Source: CAVSCD01 sp963726335 (lineage in GTDB: Bacteria; Acidobacteriota; Aminicenantia; Aminicenantales; UBA8522). From it: a DNA stretch of 64,000 bases. Each line of letters begins with the position of its first letter. The first letter of the stretch is position 1. A program made the position numbers and the translations under genes. Below, piece after piece: positions 1 through 8,452 of the stretch. The stretch spans positions 558,001-622,000 of the forward strand of contig CAVSCD010000004.1 in assembly GCA_963726335.1 (NCBI GenBank), read 5' to 3'. The notes beneath the pieces are model-generated. The model saw nothing but the letters and a program-made list of their open reading frames with translations, was not told the DNA's origin and made no database searches.

Positions 1-1
1 C

Positions 2-1447
2 AAGTACCGGCCCATCTACAGCCGCTATAAGATCGTATACATCGATGAAGTTCATATGCTGTCAGCCCACGCTTTCAACTCACTCTTAAAGATTCTCGAG
101 GAGCCGCCGCCGCTGACCGTGTTCATCTTCGCAACAACGGAATTTCGAAAGGTCCTAGCCACCATCGTCTCCCGCTGCCAGCACTTCGAGTTCAAGAAGC
201 TCTCCCACAAAGAGATCATCAATCATCTCCTCAGCATCGCCAAGGACGAGGGCCTGACGATCACGCCAGCGGCGTTAAGCCTGATCGCCCAGGCCGCCGA
301 GGGGAGCATGCGCGACGCCCAGAGCCTGCTTGACCAGGCCGCGGCCTTTTCGGGGATGGATATCAGCGACGAAAACCTGAAAGAGATCCTGGGCGTCATC
401 GACAGTGTCCTGCTCTTCACCGCCTCGGGCCTGATATTGGCCCAGGACGCCGCGGCGGTCTTCCCTCTCGTCGAAAAGATCATGGAGCGGGGCTATGACC
501 TCCGCGTTTTCCACAAGGACCTCATCCTGCATTTCCGGAACCTGCTTCTGGCCAGGTCCGTAGGGGACCTCGAGGGCCTGCTGCCTCTCAATGCCGACGA
601 GCTCGCCGTCCTCAAGAAGGAAGCCGATAAGGCGACGGTGGAAGAGCTGTTGCGGTGTCTCCATGTCCTGCAGGAAGCCGAGTCGGGGCTCCGGTATTCC
701 GCCCAGCCCCAGATCTATCTCGAGACGCTGCTGGTCAGGCTGTGCAATATCAGCAAGATCATGCCCCTCATGGACCTGGTCCGCGAAGTCGAACAGCTCA
801 AGGGTGGCGGGTCCGGTGCGCCGGGCGGCGGGGGCGAAACAGCCTCCGTTCCACGCCCAACATCGAAGAGCGTGCCCCAAAGGCCGGCACCGTCTCGGGC
901 CTCCGCAGCCGCACCGCAAGTGCCGTCCGTTGAATTTGCCCCGTCCACTGCGGAACCCGCGCCGATCAACCCACCCGAACCGTCGGTTCCCCCGTCGGCC
1001 CCCGGCAAACCCATGGACCCAAAAGCCTTTTGGCAGCGGCTGATCGCTGACTTGGAGAAGGAAAAGAGCTCGGTGGCCGCGATCCTCAGCCGGGAGGCGA
1101 CATTCCGTCTCAAGGACGAGTCCGCCGACATCAAGTTCTCCACGGACAAGGGATTCATCCTGGACAACCCGGCCGTCCTGGAGATCTCTTTTCCCGCCGG
1201 GGACAGCGTCTTCCGGGACGCCGTCCACGCGGAGACCCGGACCATCGAGAGGCTCGCCTCCGAGATCAACGGCCGGAAAGTGAAAATCAGGCTGGCCGAC
1301 ACCGCGGTTCAGCAGGCGCCCCGGAAAGAGAAGGTGTCGGATACGGCCCTGAAAGACCCGGGGGTCCGGGCGTTCATGGACGTCTTCCGCGGCCAGATCT
1401 TCAGCGTGGAGCCGGTCTCGGGAGCCAAGGAGAGTGAAGAGGCATGA
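2..1447 (+). CDS. dnaX: DNA polymerase III subunit gamma/tau, 5' partial
   Basis: This is the clamp-loader ATPase subunit of the replicative polymerase, acting in the cytoplasm at the replication fork. The reading frame is already open at the left edge, so the N-terminus with Walker A lies outside the window. What is visible starts just before the Walker B-like stretch VYIDEVHML, followed by the sensor-1 region (FIFATTEF) and SRCQHFEF, all typical of DnaX. The AAA+ lid and collar fill roughly the first 250 residues. A Pro/Ala/Ser-rich linker (about nt 810-1010) follows, then a C-terminal tau-like domain. The stop codon overlaps the ybaB start (ATGA). The dnaX-ybaB-recR order is a widely conserved operon, which makes the assignment firm. 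Confidence 0.95.
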   Translation, partial: KYRPIYSRYKIVYIDEVHMLSAHAFNSLLKILEEPPPLTVFIFATTEFRKVLATIVSRCQHFEFKKLSHKEIINHLLSIAKDEGLTITPAALSLIAQAAEGSMRDAQSLLDQAAAFSGMDISDENLKEILGVIDSVLLFTASGLILAQDAAAVFPLVEKIMERGYDLRVFHKDLILHFRNLLLARSVGDLEGLLPLNADELAVLKKEADKATVEELLRCLHVLQEAESGLRYSAQPQIYLETLLVRLCNISKIMPLMDLVREVEQLKGGGSGAPGGGGETASVPRPTSKSVPQRPAPSRASAAAPQVPSVEFAPSTAEPAPINPPEPSVPPSAPGKPMDPKAFWQRLIADLEKEKSSVAAILSREATFRLKDESADIKFSTDKGFILDNPAVLEISFPAGDSVFRDAVHAETRTIERLASEINGRKVKIRLADTAVQQAPRKEKVSDTALKDPGVRAFMDVFRGQIFSVEPVSGAKESEEA

Positions 1448-1755
1448 AGGACCTGGGCAACCTCCAGAAGATGCTGAAGACAGCCAAGGAGATGCAGGAG
1501 AGACTGCAGAAGGAAATGGCCGAGATGCGGATCGACGGGACGAGCGGCGGCGGCATGGTGAACGTCGTCCTCGACGGCCAGAAGAACCTCATCTCCGTCC
1601 GCCTGGACCCCGAAGTCGTGAACAAGGACGATATCGACATGCTGCAGGACCTGGTCGTGGCCGCCTTCAACGACGCCGCCGGCAAGGTGGACGAGCAGAT
1701 GGCGGGCAAGCTGAGCAGCCTGGGCGGAGGGCTCAAGATCCCGGGGCTCTCCTGA
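1444..1755 (+). CDS. ybaB: YbaB/EbfC family nucleoid-associated protein
   Basis: This 103-residue protein has the length and character of the YbaB/EbfC family, small dimeric DNA-binding proteins that coat the nucleoid. The N-terminus is a Met/Gln/Lys-rich amphipathic helix (LQKMLKTAKEMQERLQKE), followed by the family core with GGGMVNV and the acidic DPEVVNKDD segment. It starts inside the dnaX stop codon and its own TGA overlaps the recR ATG, so the three genes are translationally coupled. Its role beside recR is not established; a link to repair or replication is inferred from the operon. Confidence 0.93.
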   Translation: MKDLGNLQKMLKTAKEMQERLQKEMAEMRIDGTSGGGMVNVVLDGQKNLISVRLDPEVVNKDDIDMLQDLVVAAFNDAAGKVDEQMAGKLSSLGGGLKIPGLS

Positions 1756-2360
1756 TGTTCGATTACGCCCAGCCCCTCCAGCGGCTAATCGAGGAGCTGA
1801 AGCGTATCCCCGGCATCGGCGCCAAGACCGCCCAGCGGATCGCCTTCTACATCCTCGGCCTGCCCCAGGAAGACACCGAGCGGCTGGCCGAGTCCATCCG
1901 GACCGCCAGGAAGCAGGTCTTCTACTGCTCGGTCTGCAACAACATCACCCACGTGGACCCCTGTCCGCTGTGCTCCGATAATCAACGCGACCCGGAAATG
2001 CTCTGCATCGTCGAGGAGCCATTCAACATCTCGTCCATCGAGAAGACCGGGATCTTCAGCGGGCGCTACCACGTCCTGCTCGGGACACTGGCTCCGCTCC
2101 GGGGGATCGGCCCGGATGAGCTCCGCCTGGAGAAAGTCGTCGAGCGCGTCGATAACGGGCGGTTCAAGGAGATCATCATCGCCACCAACCCCACGGCCGA
2201 GGGCGAGGCGACCGCCCTTTATCTCGCCAGGCTCCTCAAGGACCGCGGCGTCAGGCTGACCCGGCTGGCCATGGGACTGCCTGTCGGCTCCGACCTCGAT
2301 TTCGCCGACCAGGTCACGATCCGGAAGTCCCTGGAAGGCCGGACCGAGCTGAAAGACTGA
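1755..2360 (+). CDS. recR: Recombination mediator protein RecR
   Basis: RecR works with RecF and RecO to load RecA at gapped DNA. The ATG at 1755 shares bases with the ybaB stop and gives 201 residues, the normal family length; the longer upstream frame is not coding. Visible domains in order are an N-terminal helix-hairpin-helix (RIPGIGAKTAQRIA), a four-cysteine zinc finger (CSVCNN...CPLC, residues about 57-75), and a Toprim domain with the acidic IVEEP motif and ATNPTAEGEATA. The C-terminal LAMGLPVGSDLDFAD motif is diagnostic. It is the last gene of the dnaX-ybaB-recR operon. Confidence 0.96.
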   Translation: MFDYAQPLQRLIEELKRIPGIGAKTAQRIAFYILGLPQEDTERLAESIRTARKQVFYCSVCNNITHVDPCPLCSDNQRDPEMLCIVEEPFNISSIEKTGIFSGRYHVLLGTLAPLRGIGPDELRLEKVVERVDNGRFKEIIIATNPTAEGEATALYLARLLKDRGVRLTRLAMGLPVGSDLDFADQVTIRKSLEGRTELKD

Positions 2361-2424
2361 TTTACGGCTCGGTTGCCGTTGTTATCATCCGTTTCTTATG
2401 ATGCCGGGTGATTCGACGCGTCTA

Positions 2425-2562
2425 AGGCGAAGATCAAGAACTCACCGGCCAAGAAACTGAGGCCCGAGGTCGTCAAGATGAGCAGGCCGACCATCGACAG
2501 GGTCGCCAGAGAAGGCCATCGTCATGGTCAAGGCAGAGATCCCCGCCTGGCCGTCCGGGGCT
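2425..2562 (+). pseudogene. Possible decayed transposase fragment (ISNCY/integrase-like)
   Basis: The gap between recR and the next gene (2361-2709) has no intact gene. Translated in frame from about 2425 it contains KLRPEVVKMSRPTIDRVARE, and after a frame change MVKAEIPAW. The spacing recalls the segment before the catalytic core of ISNCY-type integrases, where a ...SxxTIDRLL... helix is followed by ...LLKxQIP.... The match is short and from memory, there is no start codon or catalytic core, and no terminal repeats were found. The rest of the gap shows nothing clear. Confidence 0.25.
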
Positions 2563-2709
2563 AATCTCCGGGGGTGATGAGAATGGCCCCTTTATTCACC
2601 GTGGGGGAGGATTGTCTCTTTTCCCCATCGCGCTCACCCTTGTTATGACCCGTTTCTCTTGGGTTCTGCCCGACGGAAACGGGCCGAATCGCGCGTCGGG
2701 AAGAGGACA

Positions 2710-3579
2710 ATGACAAAACCATGCCGCAAGGGGATCTTGGGACTGCTGCTGACTTCGGCCCTTCTCGCCGGCTTGTCGGCACCGTCAGGCTTGGCCGGGT
2801 TTGATAAAAAGCTCCGTGTCTCGACCGATTATGCCAACATCCATCTTCAGCCCAACTCGTCGAGCGCCGTTGTCGAAACCATCGGCAGGGGAGCGGTCAT
2901 GTCCCTGCTCTACGGCGGGAAAATGAAGAGGTCCTGGTATTACATTAGTTTCAAGTCCGAAAAGTCCGGCAACACCAAGTCCGGGTATGTTCTGGATTCC
3001 GACGTCGAGCTGATGTTCGACCCGCTCCTGACGATCACGATCCAGGAGGAACAGCCGGGATTGACGGTCCAATACCCGCCCCGGAATTTCGAGGAGATGA
3101 GCTGGGGGATCACCAAGAAAGAGGTGGTCGAATCCGAGGGCAAGCCGACATCGCAGTCGAAGGCCCATGGCGGCGACATCCTGGTATACGGGCAGAAGGT
3201 GATCAACCTCGATTGCGACATCGAATACCGCTTCGCGGCAAACAGGCTCCGTCAGACCCGGTTCCATTTCGCCGGCGAGTCCCGGGAAGAGGCGGAGTGC
3301 CTCGATGACTACCGGAAGGTGAAGGACGCCCTGATCCGGAAATTCGGAAAGCCCGACGCGGAGAAGATGGACTGGCGGGACGCCTCTTACAAGGAAGACT
3401 TCGCGTCCTGGGGGATGGCGGTGGGCCTCGGGCAGCTCGAGCTGAAATCCAGCTGGCTGACCTCCAGGACCGAGATCGTGGCCAGCCTGTCCGGAGAAAA
3501 CGGGGAGACCTCTCTCGTGGTGCTGTTCACGGGACTTCCTCTTCAGGACTTGGCCAGGAAGAATCAGGACGAAGACTGA
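2710..3579 (+). CDS. Secreted protein with SH3-like domain
   Basis: This 289-residue protein of unknown precise function starts with a clear signal peptide (MTKPCRKGILGLLLTSALLAGLSAPSGLAG), so it is exported. The ATG at 2710 is preceded by AAGAGGA and places the signal peptide at the very N-terminus; a longer in-frame extension would bury it. Residues about 33-100 look like a bacterial SH3 (SH3b) domain (RVSTDYANIHLQPNSSSAVV, then WYYISF), a fold often used to bind cell wall or peptides. The remainder (about 130-289) contains the motif WGITKKEVVESEGKP, which recalls small repeat or outer-membrane assembly modules, but no family could be named. Its end overlaps the convergent M16 gene by 16 bases. 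Confidence 0.7.
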   Translation: MTKPCRKGILGLLLTSALLAGLSAPSGLAGFDKKLRVSTDYANIHLQPNSSSAVVETIGRGAVMSLLYGGKMKRSWYYISFKSEKSGNTKSGYVLDSDVELMFDPLLTITIQEEQPGLTVQYPPRNFEEMSWGITKKEVVESEGKPTSQSKAHGGDILVYGQKVINLDCDIEYRFAANRLRQTRFHFAGESREEAECLDDYRKVKDALIRKFGKPDAEKMDWRDASYKEDFASWGMAVGLGQLELKSSWLTSRTEIVASLSGENGETSLVVLFTGLPLQDLARKNQDED

Positions 3580-4919
3580 CCCGGAGGCGCCTCCGTCCGG
3601 GGACCGATCAGGACCGATACGGCGCTTTCGGGGGCCAGGACGCCCTTGACGAAAGCGTTGATCTCCTCGAGAGAGACGGCCTCGAGCTCCGTTCTCAGAC
3701 CGTAATAGAGCTCCAGCCCCAGTCCCAGGGCTTCAAAGGCGGCCAGGTTGAGCGTCCGCGCCGGCCTGGCTTCATTGTCCCTCAGAAAACCGCCCCAGAC
3801 CGAAACCCGGGCGGCCCGGAGATCCACCTCGGTCACGCCCGACTGCCGGAGTTCGGAGAGCACATTCCTCAGCGCTTCGCGGGCCTCGAGCCTTTTATTC
3901 TTGTCGGTTTCGAGATAGGCTTGGATCATCCCCCCATCTGTCATTTGAGTCGCCACGGCATTGACATTGTAGGCGAGCCTCTTCTCGGCCCGCAACGGCC
4001 AGAGCCGGCTTCCCGGCCCCTTGCCCAGGATGTTCTCGAGGAGCAGCCCCAGGGCATAGTTCCGCGGCGAGAGCTCCGGCAGCCTGAAGGCCTCCCCGAT
4101 AAAAACCTGCCGGGTCTCTCTTGTCAGAGAGATCTCCCGGTCGCCCGGGAGGCGGAACACGGCCGTTTGGGAGGACGGCGCCGGAACGGGCGGAAACCCG
4201 GCGAACGCCTTTTCAACGAGCCCGGCCGCGTCCTGGCGGTCCGATGAAACGGCGAGGACCATATTGGGGGCGACGAAATATTTCCTGTAGAACTCGGTAA
4301 TGTTCTTTCCCTTGATACCGGCCAGCGTCGTCTTGTCGCCGTAAACCGAGCCGCCGTAGCCCGGGGTCCCGGAGAAGGCCCGGAGCGCGGCCAAGTGCCC
4401 GAGACTGACGGAGTCGTCCTCCTCGATCCGCCCCTGGTGCTCGGCGAATCTCTTCACGGAATCGATGCGCAAGCCCGAAAACAGGGGATCCCTCACGATC
4501 TCGGACACGATCTTGAGCGTGGCCTCGAGCTGACCGGACAGGCACGCCAGCTGGATGAACGAGTGATCTCCCGTGACGCCGACCTGAAACCGGGAAGCCA
4601 TGCCGATGAGATCCTGGACCTTGTTTTCGTCGGGGATCTCGACCGCCAGCCGGGTGGCCAGAAAGGCCAACCCCTCCTGGCCGGCCGGCTGAGCGCGCTT
4701 TCCGCCCCGGACCAGGATCTGGATCGCCGTCGTGGCCGTCGTCCCGTCCGTCTCGGAGATCAAGATCATCCCGTTTTCCAGAGTCCGCTTGCCGGCCGCC
4801 CGGTCCTTTTCATCGACGTTCCGGTCGGGCGCCCGGACCTGAGCCGGAGAGAGAATTGCACCCAGCAAGGCCGCCGCGGCCAGCCCGGCCGAAATCCCCA
4901 GGATCTTGCGCCCTCTCAT
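3564..4919 (-). CDS. M16 family peptidase-like subunit, non-catalytic
   Basis: This 451-residue exported protein has the two-lobed insulinase/processing-peptidase fold, judged by its length and by motifs such as TLENGMILI near the N-terminus and LLENILGKGPGSRLWPLR in the middle. At the place of the HxxEH zinc motif it reads LAFLATRL, so the metal ligands are missing. This matches the known arrangement of bacterial two-subunit M16 enzymes, in which one subunit cuts and the other helps bind the substrate. An N-terminal hydrophobic segment (ISAGLAAAALLGAILSPAQV) targets it to the periplasm. It follows the catalytic subunit by only 10 bases on the same strand, so the two are almost certainly cotranscribed and act as a heterodimer. 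Confidence 0.85.
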   Translation of the reverse strand: MRGRKILGISAGLAAAALLGAILSPAQVRAPDRNVDEKDRAAGKRTLENGMILISETDGTTATTAIQILVRGGKRAQPAGQEGLAFLATRLAVEIPDENKVQDLIGMASRFQVGVTGDHSFIQLACLSGQLEATLKIVSEIVRDPLFSGLRIDSVKRFAEHQGRIEEDDSVSLGHLAALRAFSGTPGYGGSVYGDKTTLAGIKGKNITEFYRKYFVAPNMVLAVSSDRQDAAGLVEKAFAGFPPVPAPSSQTAVFRLPGDREISLTRETRQVFIGEAFRLPELSPRNYALGLLLENILGKGPGSRLWPLRAEKRLAYNVNAVATQMTDGGMIQAYLETDKNKRLEAREALRNVLSELRQSGVTEVDLRAARVSVWGGFLRDNEARPARTLNLAAFEALGLGLELYYGLRTELEAVSLEEINAFVKGVLAPESAVSVLIGPRTEAPPGQSSS

Positions 4920-4929
4920 GACAGGATGC

Positions 4930-6297
4930 CTAGCGCCCCTTGCGGGGGACGATCGAGACGATGACGAAACCGCTCCGGCTCAGATACTTGCCCGCCGCTT
5001 TTCGCAGGTCGCCGGACTTCACCTTTTCAATGCCCTCGAGATAGGGGAGAGCCTGGGAAGATCCATCGCTGAGGAGCAAGTAACCGGCCAGCGAGGCGGC
5101 CAGATCCAACCCTTTTTCCAGGGCGCGGAGAGACTTGTACCGGAGTTGATTCTTTGCGCCCTCCAGGTAATCCATCGCCCTGAGCTGCTGGTCGCCGTAA
5201 AAGTCATCCCGGGAATAATTCATTTCCCTGGCCGACTTCAGGAAGCTCACGGCCTCGCGCTTGGCGGCCGACAGGTCCTTGGGATCCTGGGTGAGATAGA
5301 TCAGTATCGCCCCGCCGCAGCGCAGGGGCTGGTAAGTCATGGAGAGCGTTTCGGCCAGCCTGCGCCGGCCCGTCAGGGCGGAGTACAGCATCGGGTTGAC
5401 GCCGCGGCCGATGACCTCGGTGAGCAGGTCGACCGCATATTGATCGGCACTGCCGAGATCCGGCGCCGGCACGGCGATCACCAGGTACGACTTCCTGACA
5501 TCCATCTCCACCTCGCGGTCCGCGCCCCCGGACGAGCCCTTGGCCATCTCATATTCGGGCCGCTCGAAGGGCGCCGCCGGGAGGCCGCCGAAAACCCTCC
5601 GGACCATCTCCTCCATGTTCGCCAGACTCGAATCCCCGACGACGGCCAGCGCGCAGTTCGCGGGGACAAAAAACCGCCGGTGGAATTCCTGAAGCTTGCC
5701 GGCTTCGAGCTCCCTGACGATGTCCTTATCCCCATATATGGGAAATCCGTAAGGATGGCCTGGGAAGAGTTCCTCGAAGGCGAGCGCGGTCGCGTACCGG
5801 AGGGGGTCGTCTTCGATCTGGCTGATCTCCTCGAGCACGACGGGCTTTTCGGCATCGAGCTCGGCCTGGCTGATCTTCAGGTCGAAGACGATCTCCTTCT
5901 GGTTGGTCAGGGCGAACTCGGCGTGTTCCGCGGGCACGGAGATCTCGAACCAAGCAAGGTCCTCGCCCGTGTGGGCATTGAAATACGCCCCGTGTTCGCG
6001 GACCTCGCGGCCGACCTGGCTTCCGGTGCGCTTTTCGGTGCCCCGGAAAAGAACATAGTGCTCGAGCACGTGGACCAGCCCCCTCGTCTCGGCGGTTTCA
6101 TCTTTGACTCCGACGTTTACGGCCAGGACGGCATTGAAGAGCGGCACATCCTTTTTCTCGACAAGGTAGACCCTGAGGCCGTTATCCAGGACGAACTGTT
6201 TGGCGGGCGGCTCGATGGCCCGTGCCGGGGCCACCGCCGCGAGCACGGCGGCGGCCAACGCGATGCGACACGCGGCAGGTCGGACGGCACGTCTCAC
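4930..6297 (-). CDS. M16 family zinc peptidase, catalytic subunit
   Basis: This is a 455-residue periplasmic zinc metallopeptidase of the pitrilysin/insulinase family. The signal peptide is Ala-rich (AACRIALAAAVLAAVAPARA) and the start is a GTG. The inverted zinc motif HVLEH lies near residue 73 (GLVHVLEHYVLFRG), and the distal glutamate is in KPVVLEEISQIEDDP, so the catalytic site is complete. The R-Y pair region expected in the second lobe is represented by GRGVNPMLYSALTGRRRLAE. The next gene downstream encodes the non-catalytic partner. A possible sigma-70 promoter (TTGGTA, 16 bases, TAGAAT on the minus strand) lies directly upstream, but it is weak. The likely role is degradation of peptides or proteins that enter the periplasm. 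Confidence 0.9.
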   Translation of the reverse strand: MRRAVRPAACRIALAAAVLAAVAPARAIEPPAKQFVLDNGLRVYLVEKKDVPLFNAVLAVNVGVKDETAETRGLVHVLEHYVLFRGTEKRTGSQVGREVREHGAYFNAHTGEDLAWFEISVPAEHAEFALTNQKEIVFDLKISQAELDAEKPVVLEEISQIEDDPLRYATALAFEELFPGHPYGFPIYGDKDIVRELEAGKLQEFHRRFFVPANCALAVVGDSSLANMEEMVRRVFGGLPAAPFERPEYEMAKGSSGGADREVEMDVRKSYLVIAVPAPDLGSADQYAVDLLTEVIGRGVNPMLYSALTGRRRLAETLSMTYQPLRCGGAILIYLTQDPKDLSAAKREAVSFLKSAREMNYSRDDFYGDQQLRAMDYLEGAKNQLRYKSLRALEKGLDLAASLAGYLLLSDGSSQALPYLEGIEKVKSGDLRKAAGKYLSRSGFVIVSIVPRKGR

Positions 6298-6380
6298 GAT
6301 TTCATTCTACCGCAACCCCGCGTTATACCAAAGGGTATATTCCATGGATGAACGGCAGCAAAAGAAGTGCAAGAACTGGA

Positions 6381-6512
6381 GCAAGGAGAGAAGGGGTGGC
6401 ATGGCGCCAGTCCCCGCCCGCCCGGAGCGACGGGGACCGGCGGGAAGCGGAGTCTTCGGAGCGACCATCAGAATAGCGGCGGAGGGACTCGGAGTCGCTA
6501 TTCTGCGAAATA
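6381..6512 (+). repeat. Dispersed intergenic repeat A, copy 1
   Basis: About 130 bases that recur, reverse-complemented, at 56308-56440 with high identity. The shared core runs from GGTGGCATGGCGCCAGTCCC to the stem GCTATTCTGCGA. Near the end is a hairpin whose arms CAGAATAGC (6469-6477) and GCTATTCTG (6497-6505) are perfectly complementary. There is no coding potential that fits both copies. The rest of the 718-base gap 6298-7015 holds the RNA candidate and a repeat B copy listed separately. Confidence 0.8.
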
Positions 6513-6573
6513 TCCTTAACCTGAATTATTCACGAATCGAGGCAGCCCCCAGATGCGAGGCCCGAGGGGTGAA

Positions 6574-6689
6574 GCTGTACTCTTTGGTACAGCGAACTCC
6601 GAGAACGAAGCAGCTGGGGCCGAATCGGTTCGCCCGAAGGGTAAAAAGCGCCGCCTAAAGAGAGATGGAAAAAAGACGAGGCGCTTTTT
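6574..6689 (+). ncRNA. Candidate structured RNA ending in a terminator-like hairpin
   Basis: Within the gene-free stretch upstream of the NtrC-type regulator there is a perfect 7-bp hairpin (GCTGTAC, 6-base loop, GTACAGC, 6574-6593). It is followed by a G/C-rich structured stretch, then by a perfect 10-bp inverted repeat (AAAAAGCGCC at 6643-6652 and GGCGCTTTTT at 6680-6689) ending in five T residues. That order, local stem then bidirectional terminator-like stem, is what a small RNA gene would look like. No known RNA family was recognised and no clear promoter was found, so this is a structural observation only. It may also be the remains of a mobile element. Confidence 0.3.
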
Positions 6690-6905
6690 ATGAATAAGTC
6701 AGGCTAAAAAGCTCTTGACTATCAGTTCACCCGGGGGCAAAGGGTGATACCGGCGACACTTCGGGACTTTTCCGCCGGCGCGAGGACGGACTTCGCGGAC
6801 GCTTTGCCAGACTCTTATCTGATAAATTAATCCCTCCTTCCCCCCTTGGGAATCAAGGGGTGGCTCGGATAAGGTAAGCGTCCTGCGAAACAGGTCGGAC
6901 CTCGC

Positions 6906-6938
6906 TGTGACAGGACCCTATTATCGAAATGAACGATA
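6906..6938 (-). repeat. Dispersed intergenic repeat B, short copy
   Basis: Read on the minus strand this copy gives ATCGTT..TTTCGATAATAGGGTCCTGTCAC, matching the repeat B copies at 12143 and 32751 (core GGGTCCTGTCACGGC and an upstream ATCGTT...CTCGATA). It lies about 75 bases upstream of the regulator gene that follows. Confidence 0.65.
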
Positions 6939-7015
6939 CCATGAGAAGATGCGCTGCTCTTTTCGGGTTGGCCGGGCGGTCCGGGCTGTGATAAGATACC
7001 GCCCTAGAGGTGGAC

Positions 7016-8449
7016 ATGAAAACTCACCGTCCGGCCAAGATCCTGATCGTCGACGACGAAAAGCCCATCCGGGACGCGCTGCGGATGGTCCTTGAATACG
7101 AGGGCTTCAAGATCCTCGAGGCCGCGGACGCCGACGAGGCGAAGACGGTCCTCGATGACCATGTCGACGTCGACGTCGCCCTCGTCGACGTCATGCTCCC
7201 CGGAAGGGACGGCCTGGCGGTCCTCTCCGAGATCAGGAAGCGCCCCAGCGCCCCCGAGGTCATCATGATCTCGGGGCACGCCACTGTCCAGACGGCCGTC
7301 GAGGCGACCAAGAGGGGGGCCTTCGAGTTCCTGGAGAAGCCGCTGTCCACCGATCGCGTTCTCCTCACTATCCGCAACGCCCTGAACCAGAATATCCTGC
7401 AGCGGGAGTGCATCGACCTGCGGAGGAAGGCCGAGAAGCGGCACGAGCTGATCGGCGAGCATCCCCTCATGAAGCAGCTCTGGAAAGAGATCCTCAAGAC
7501 AGCGCCCACGAACGCCACGGTGCTCATTCACGGCGAGAGCGGCACGGGCAAGGAGCTCATCGCCCGGGCCATCCACGATAAGAGCCTGAGGTCCAAGGAG
7601 CCGTTCGTCCAGGTCAACTGCGCCGCCATCCCCGAGGAGCTCATCGAAAGCGAGCTCTTCGGCCATGAGAAGGGTTCGTTCACCGGCGCCACCGAACGCA
7701 AGATCGGCAAGTTCGACCAGGCCGACGGCGGCACGATCTTCCTCGATGAGATCGCCGACATGAGCCTCAAGACGCAGTCCAAGGTCCTGCGGGTTCTCGA
7801 GGAAGGCGAGATCCAGCGCGTCGGCTCGAGCAAGATCAACGAGGTCGACGTCCGGGTGATCGCCGCCACCAACAAGGACCTCAAAAATGAGATCGCCGAG
7901 AACAGGTTCCGGGACGATCTCTATTTCCGGCTGAACGTCGTGCCCATCCATTCGCCGGCGCTCAGGGAGAAGCGGGAGGATATTCCCGTCCTCATCGATT
8001 TTTTCAGCCGGAATTACGCCGAAGAGAACAATTTCCGGCCGAAACGGTTCGCCCCCGACGCGCTCGAGGCCATGCTGAATTACTCCTGGAAAGGTAACGT
8101 CCGGGAGCTCAGGAACGTGGTCGAGCGCCTGATGATCATGGCCGAGGGTGAGGTCATCACCCGGAAAGACCTGCCCGAGCCGGTCCGCGGCGAACCGGGA
8201 GTCTCCGTGCCCGACCCCGCGACCATCAAGACCCTCAAGGACTTCCGGGACCTGGCCGAGAAGGATTTCATCGTCGCCAAGCTCCAGAAGAACAACTGGA
8301 ACATCTCCCAGACCGCCAGGGAGATCGACACCCCCAGGAGCAACCTCTATAAAAAGCTCGCCCAGTACGGCATCAAGATCACGGTCGGGCTCTCCGATTC
8401 CGGCGGCGAAGCCCCGGCGGCTGAGAAATCGGAGCCCGGGAGCGACTAG
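7016..8449 (+). CDS. Sigma-54-dependent NtrC-family response regulator
   Basis: This 477-residue transcription activator has three parts. The receiver domain (about 7-120) has the acidic pair D13/D14, the phospho-acceptor Asp58 in LVDVMLPGRDG, and the Lys of EKPL. The AAA+ sigma-54 activation domain (about 140-370) has Walker A GESGTGKE, the sigma-54 contact loop GSFTGA, and Walker B IFLDEIADM. A Fis-type HTH follows at the C-terminus (NWNISQTAREIDTPRSNLYKKL). The ATG at 7016 is preferred over the GTG six bases earlier because GAGGTGG sits at the right distance before it. No histidine kinase gene is adjacent, so it is an orphan here; its partner and targets cannot be read from the sequence. 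A small membrane-protein gene follows after three bases. Confidence 0.93.
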   Translation: MKTHRPAKILIVDDEKPIRDALRMVLEYEGFKILEAADADEAKTVLDDHVDVDVALVDVMLPGRDGLAVLSEIRKRPSAPEVIMISGHATVQTAVEATKRGAFEFLEKPLSTDRVLLTIRNALNQNILQRECIDLRRKAEKRHELIGEHPLMKQLWKEILKTAPTNATVLIHGESGTGKELIARAIHDKSLRSKEPFVQVNCAAIPEELIESELFGHEKGSFTGATERKIGKFDQADGGTIFLDEIADMSLKTQSKVLRVLEEGEIQRVGSSKINEVDVRVIAATNKDLKNEIAENRFRDDLYFRLNVVPIHSPALREKREDIPVLIDFFSRNYAEENNFRPKRFAPDALEAMLNYSWKGNVRELRNVVERLMIMAEGEVITRKDLPEPVRGEPGVSVPDPATIKTLKDFRDLAEKDFIVAKLQKNNWNISQTAREIDTPRSNLYKKLAQYGIKITVGLSDSGGEAPAAEKSEPGSD

Positions 8450-8452
8450 GCG

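Noticed and set aside
275..1228. Long open frame on the minus strand inside dnaX, and many similar ones opposite or out of frame with real genes
   Set aside because: High GC content produces long shadow frames; they lack ribosome sites and known motifs, and the other strand holds a recognised gene.
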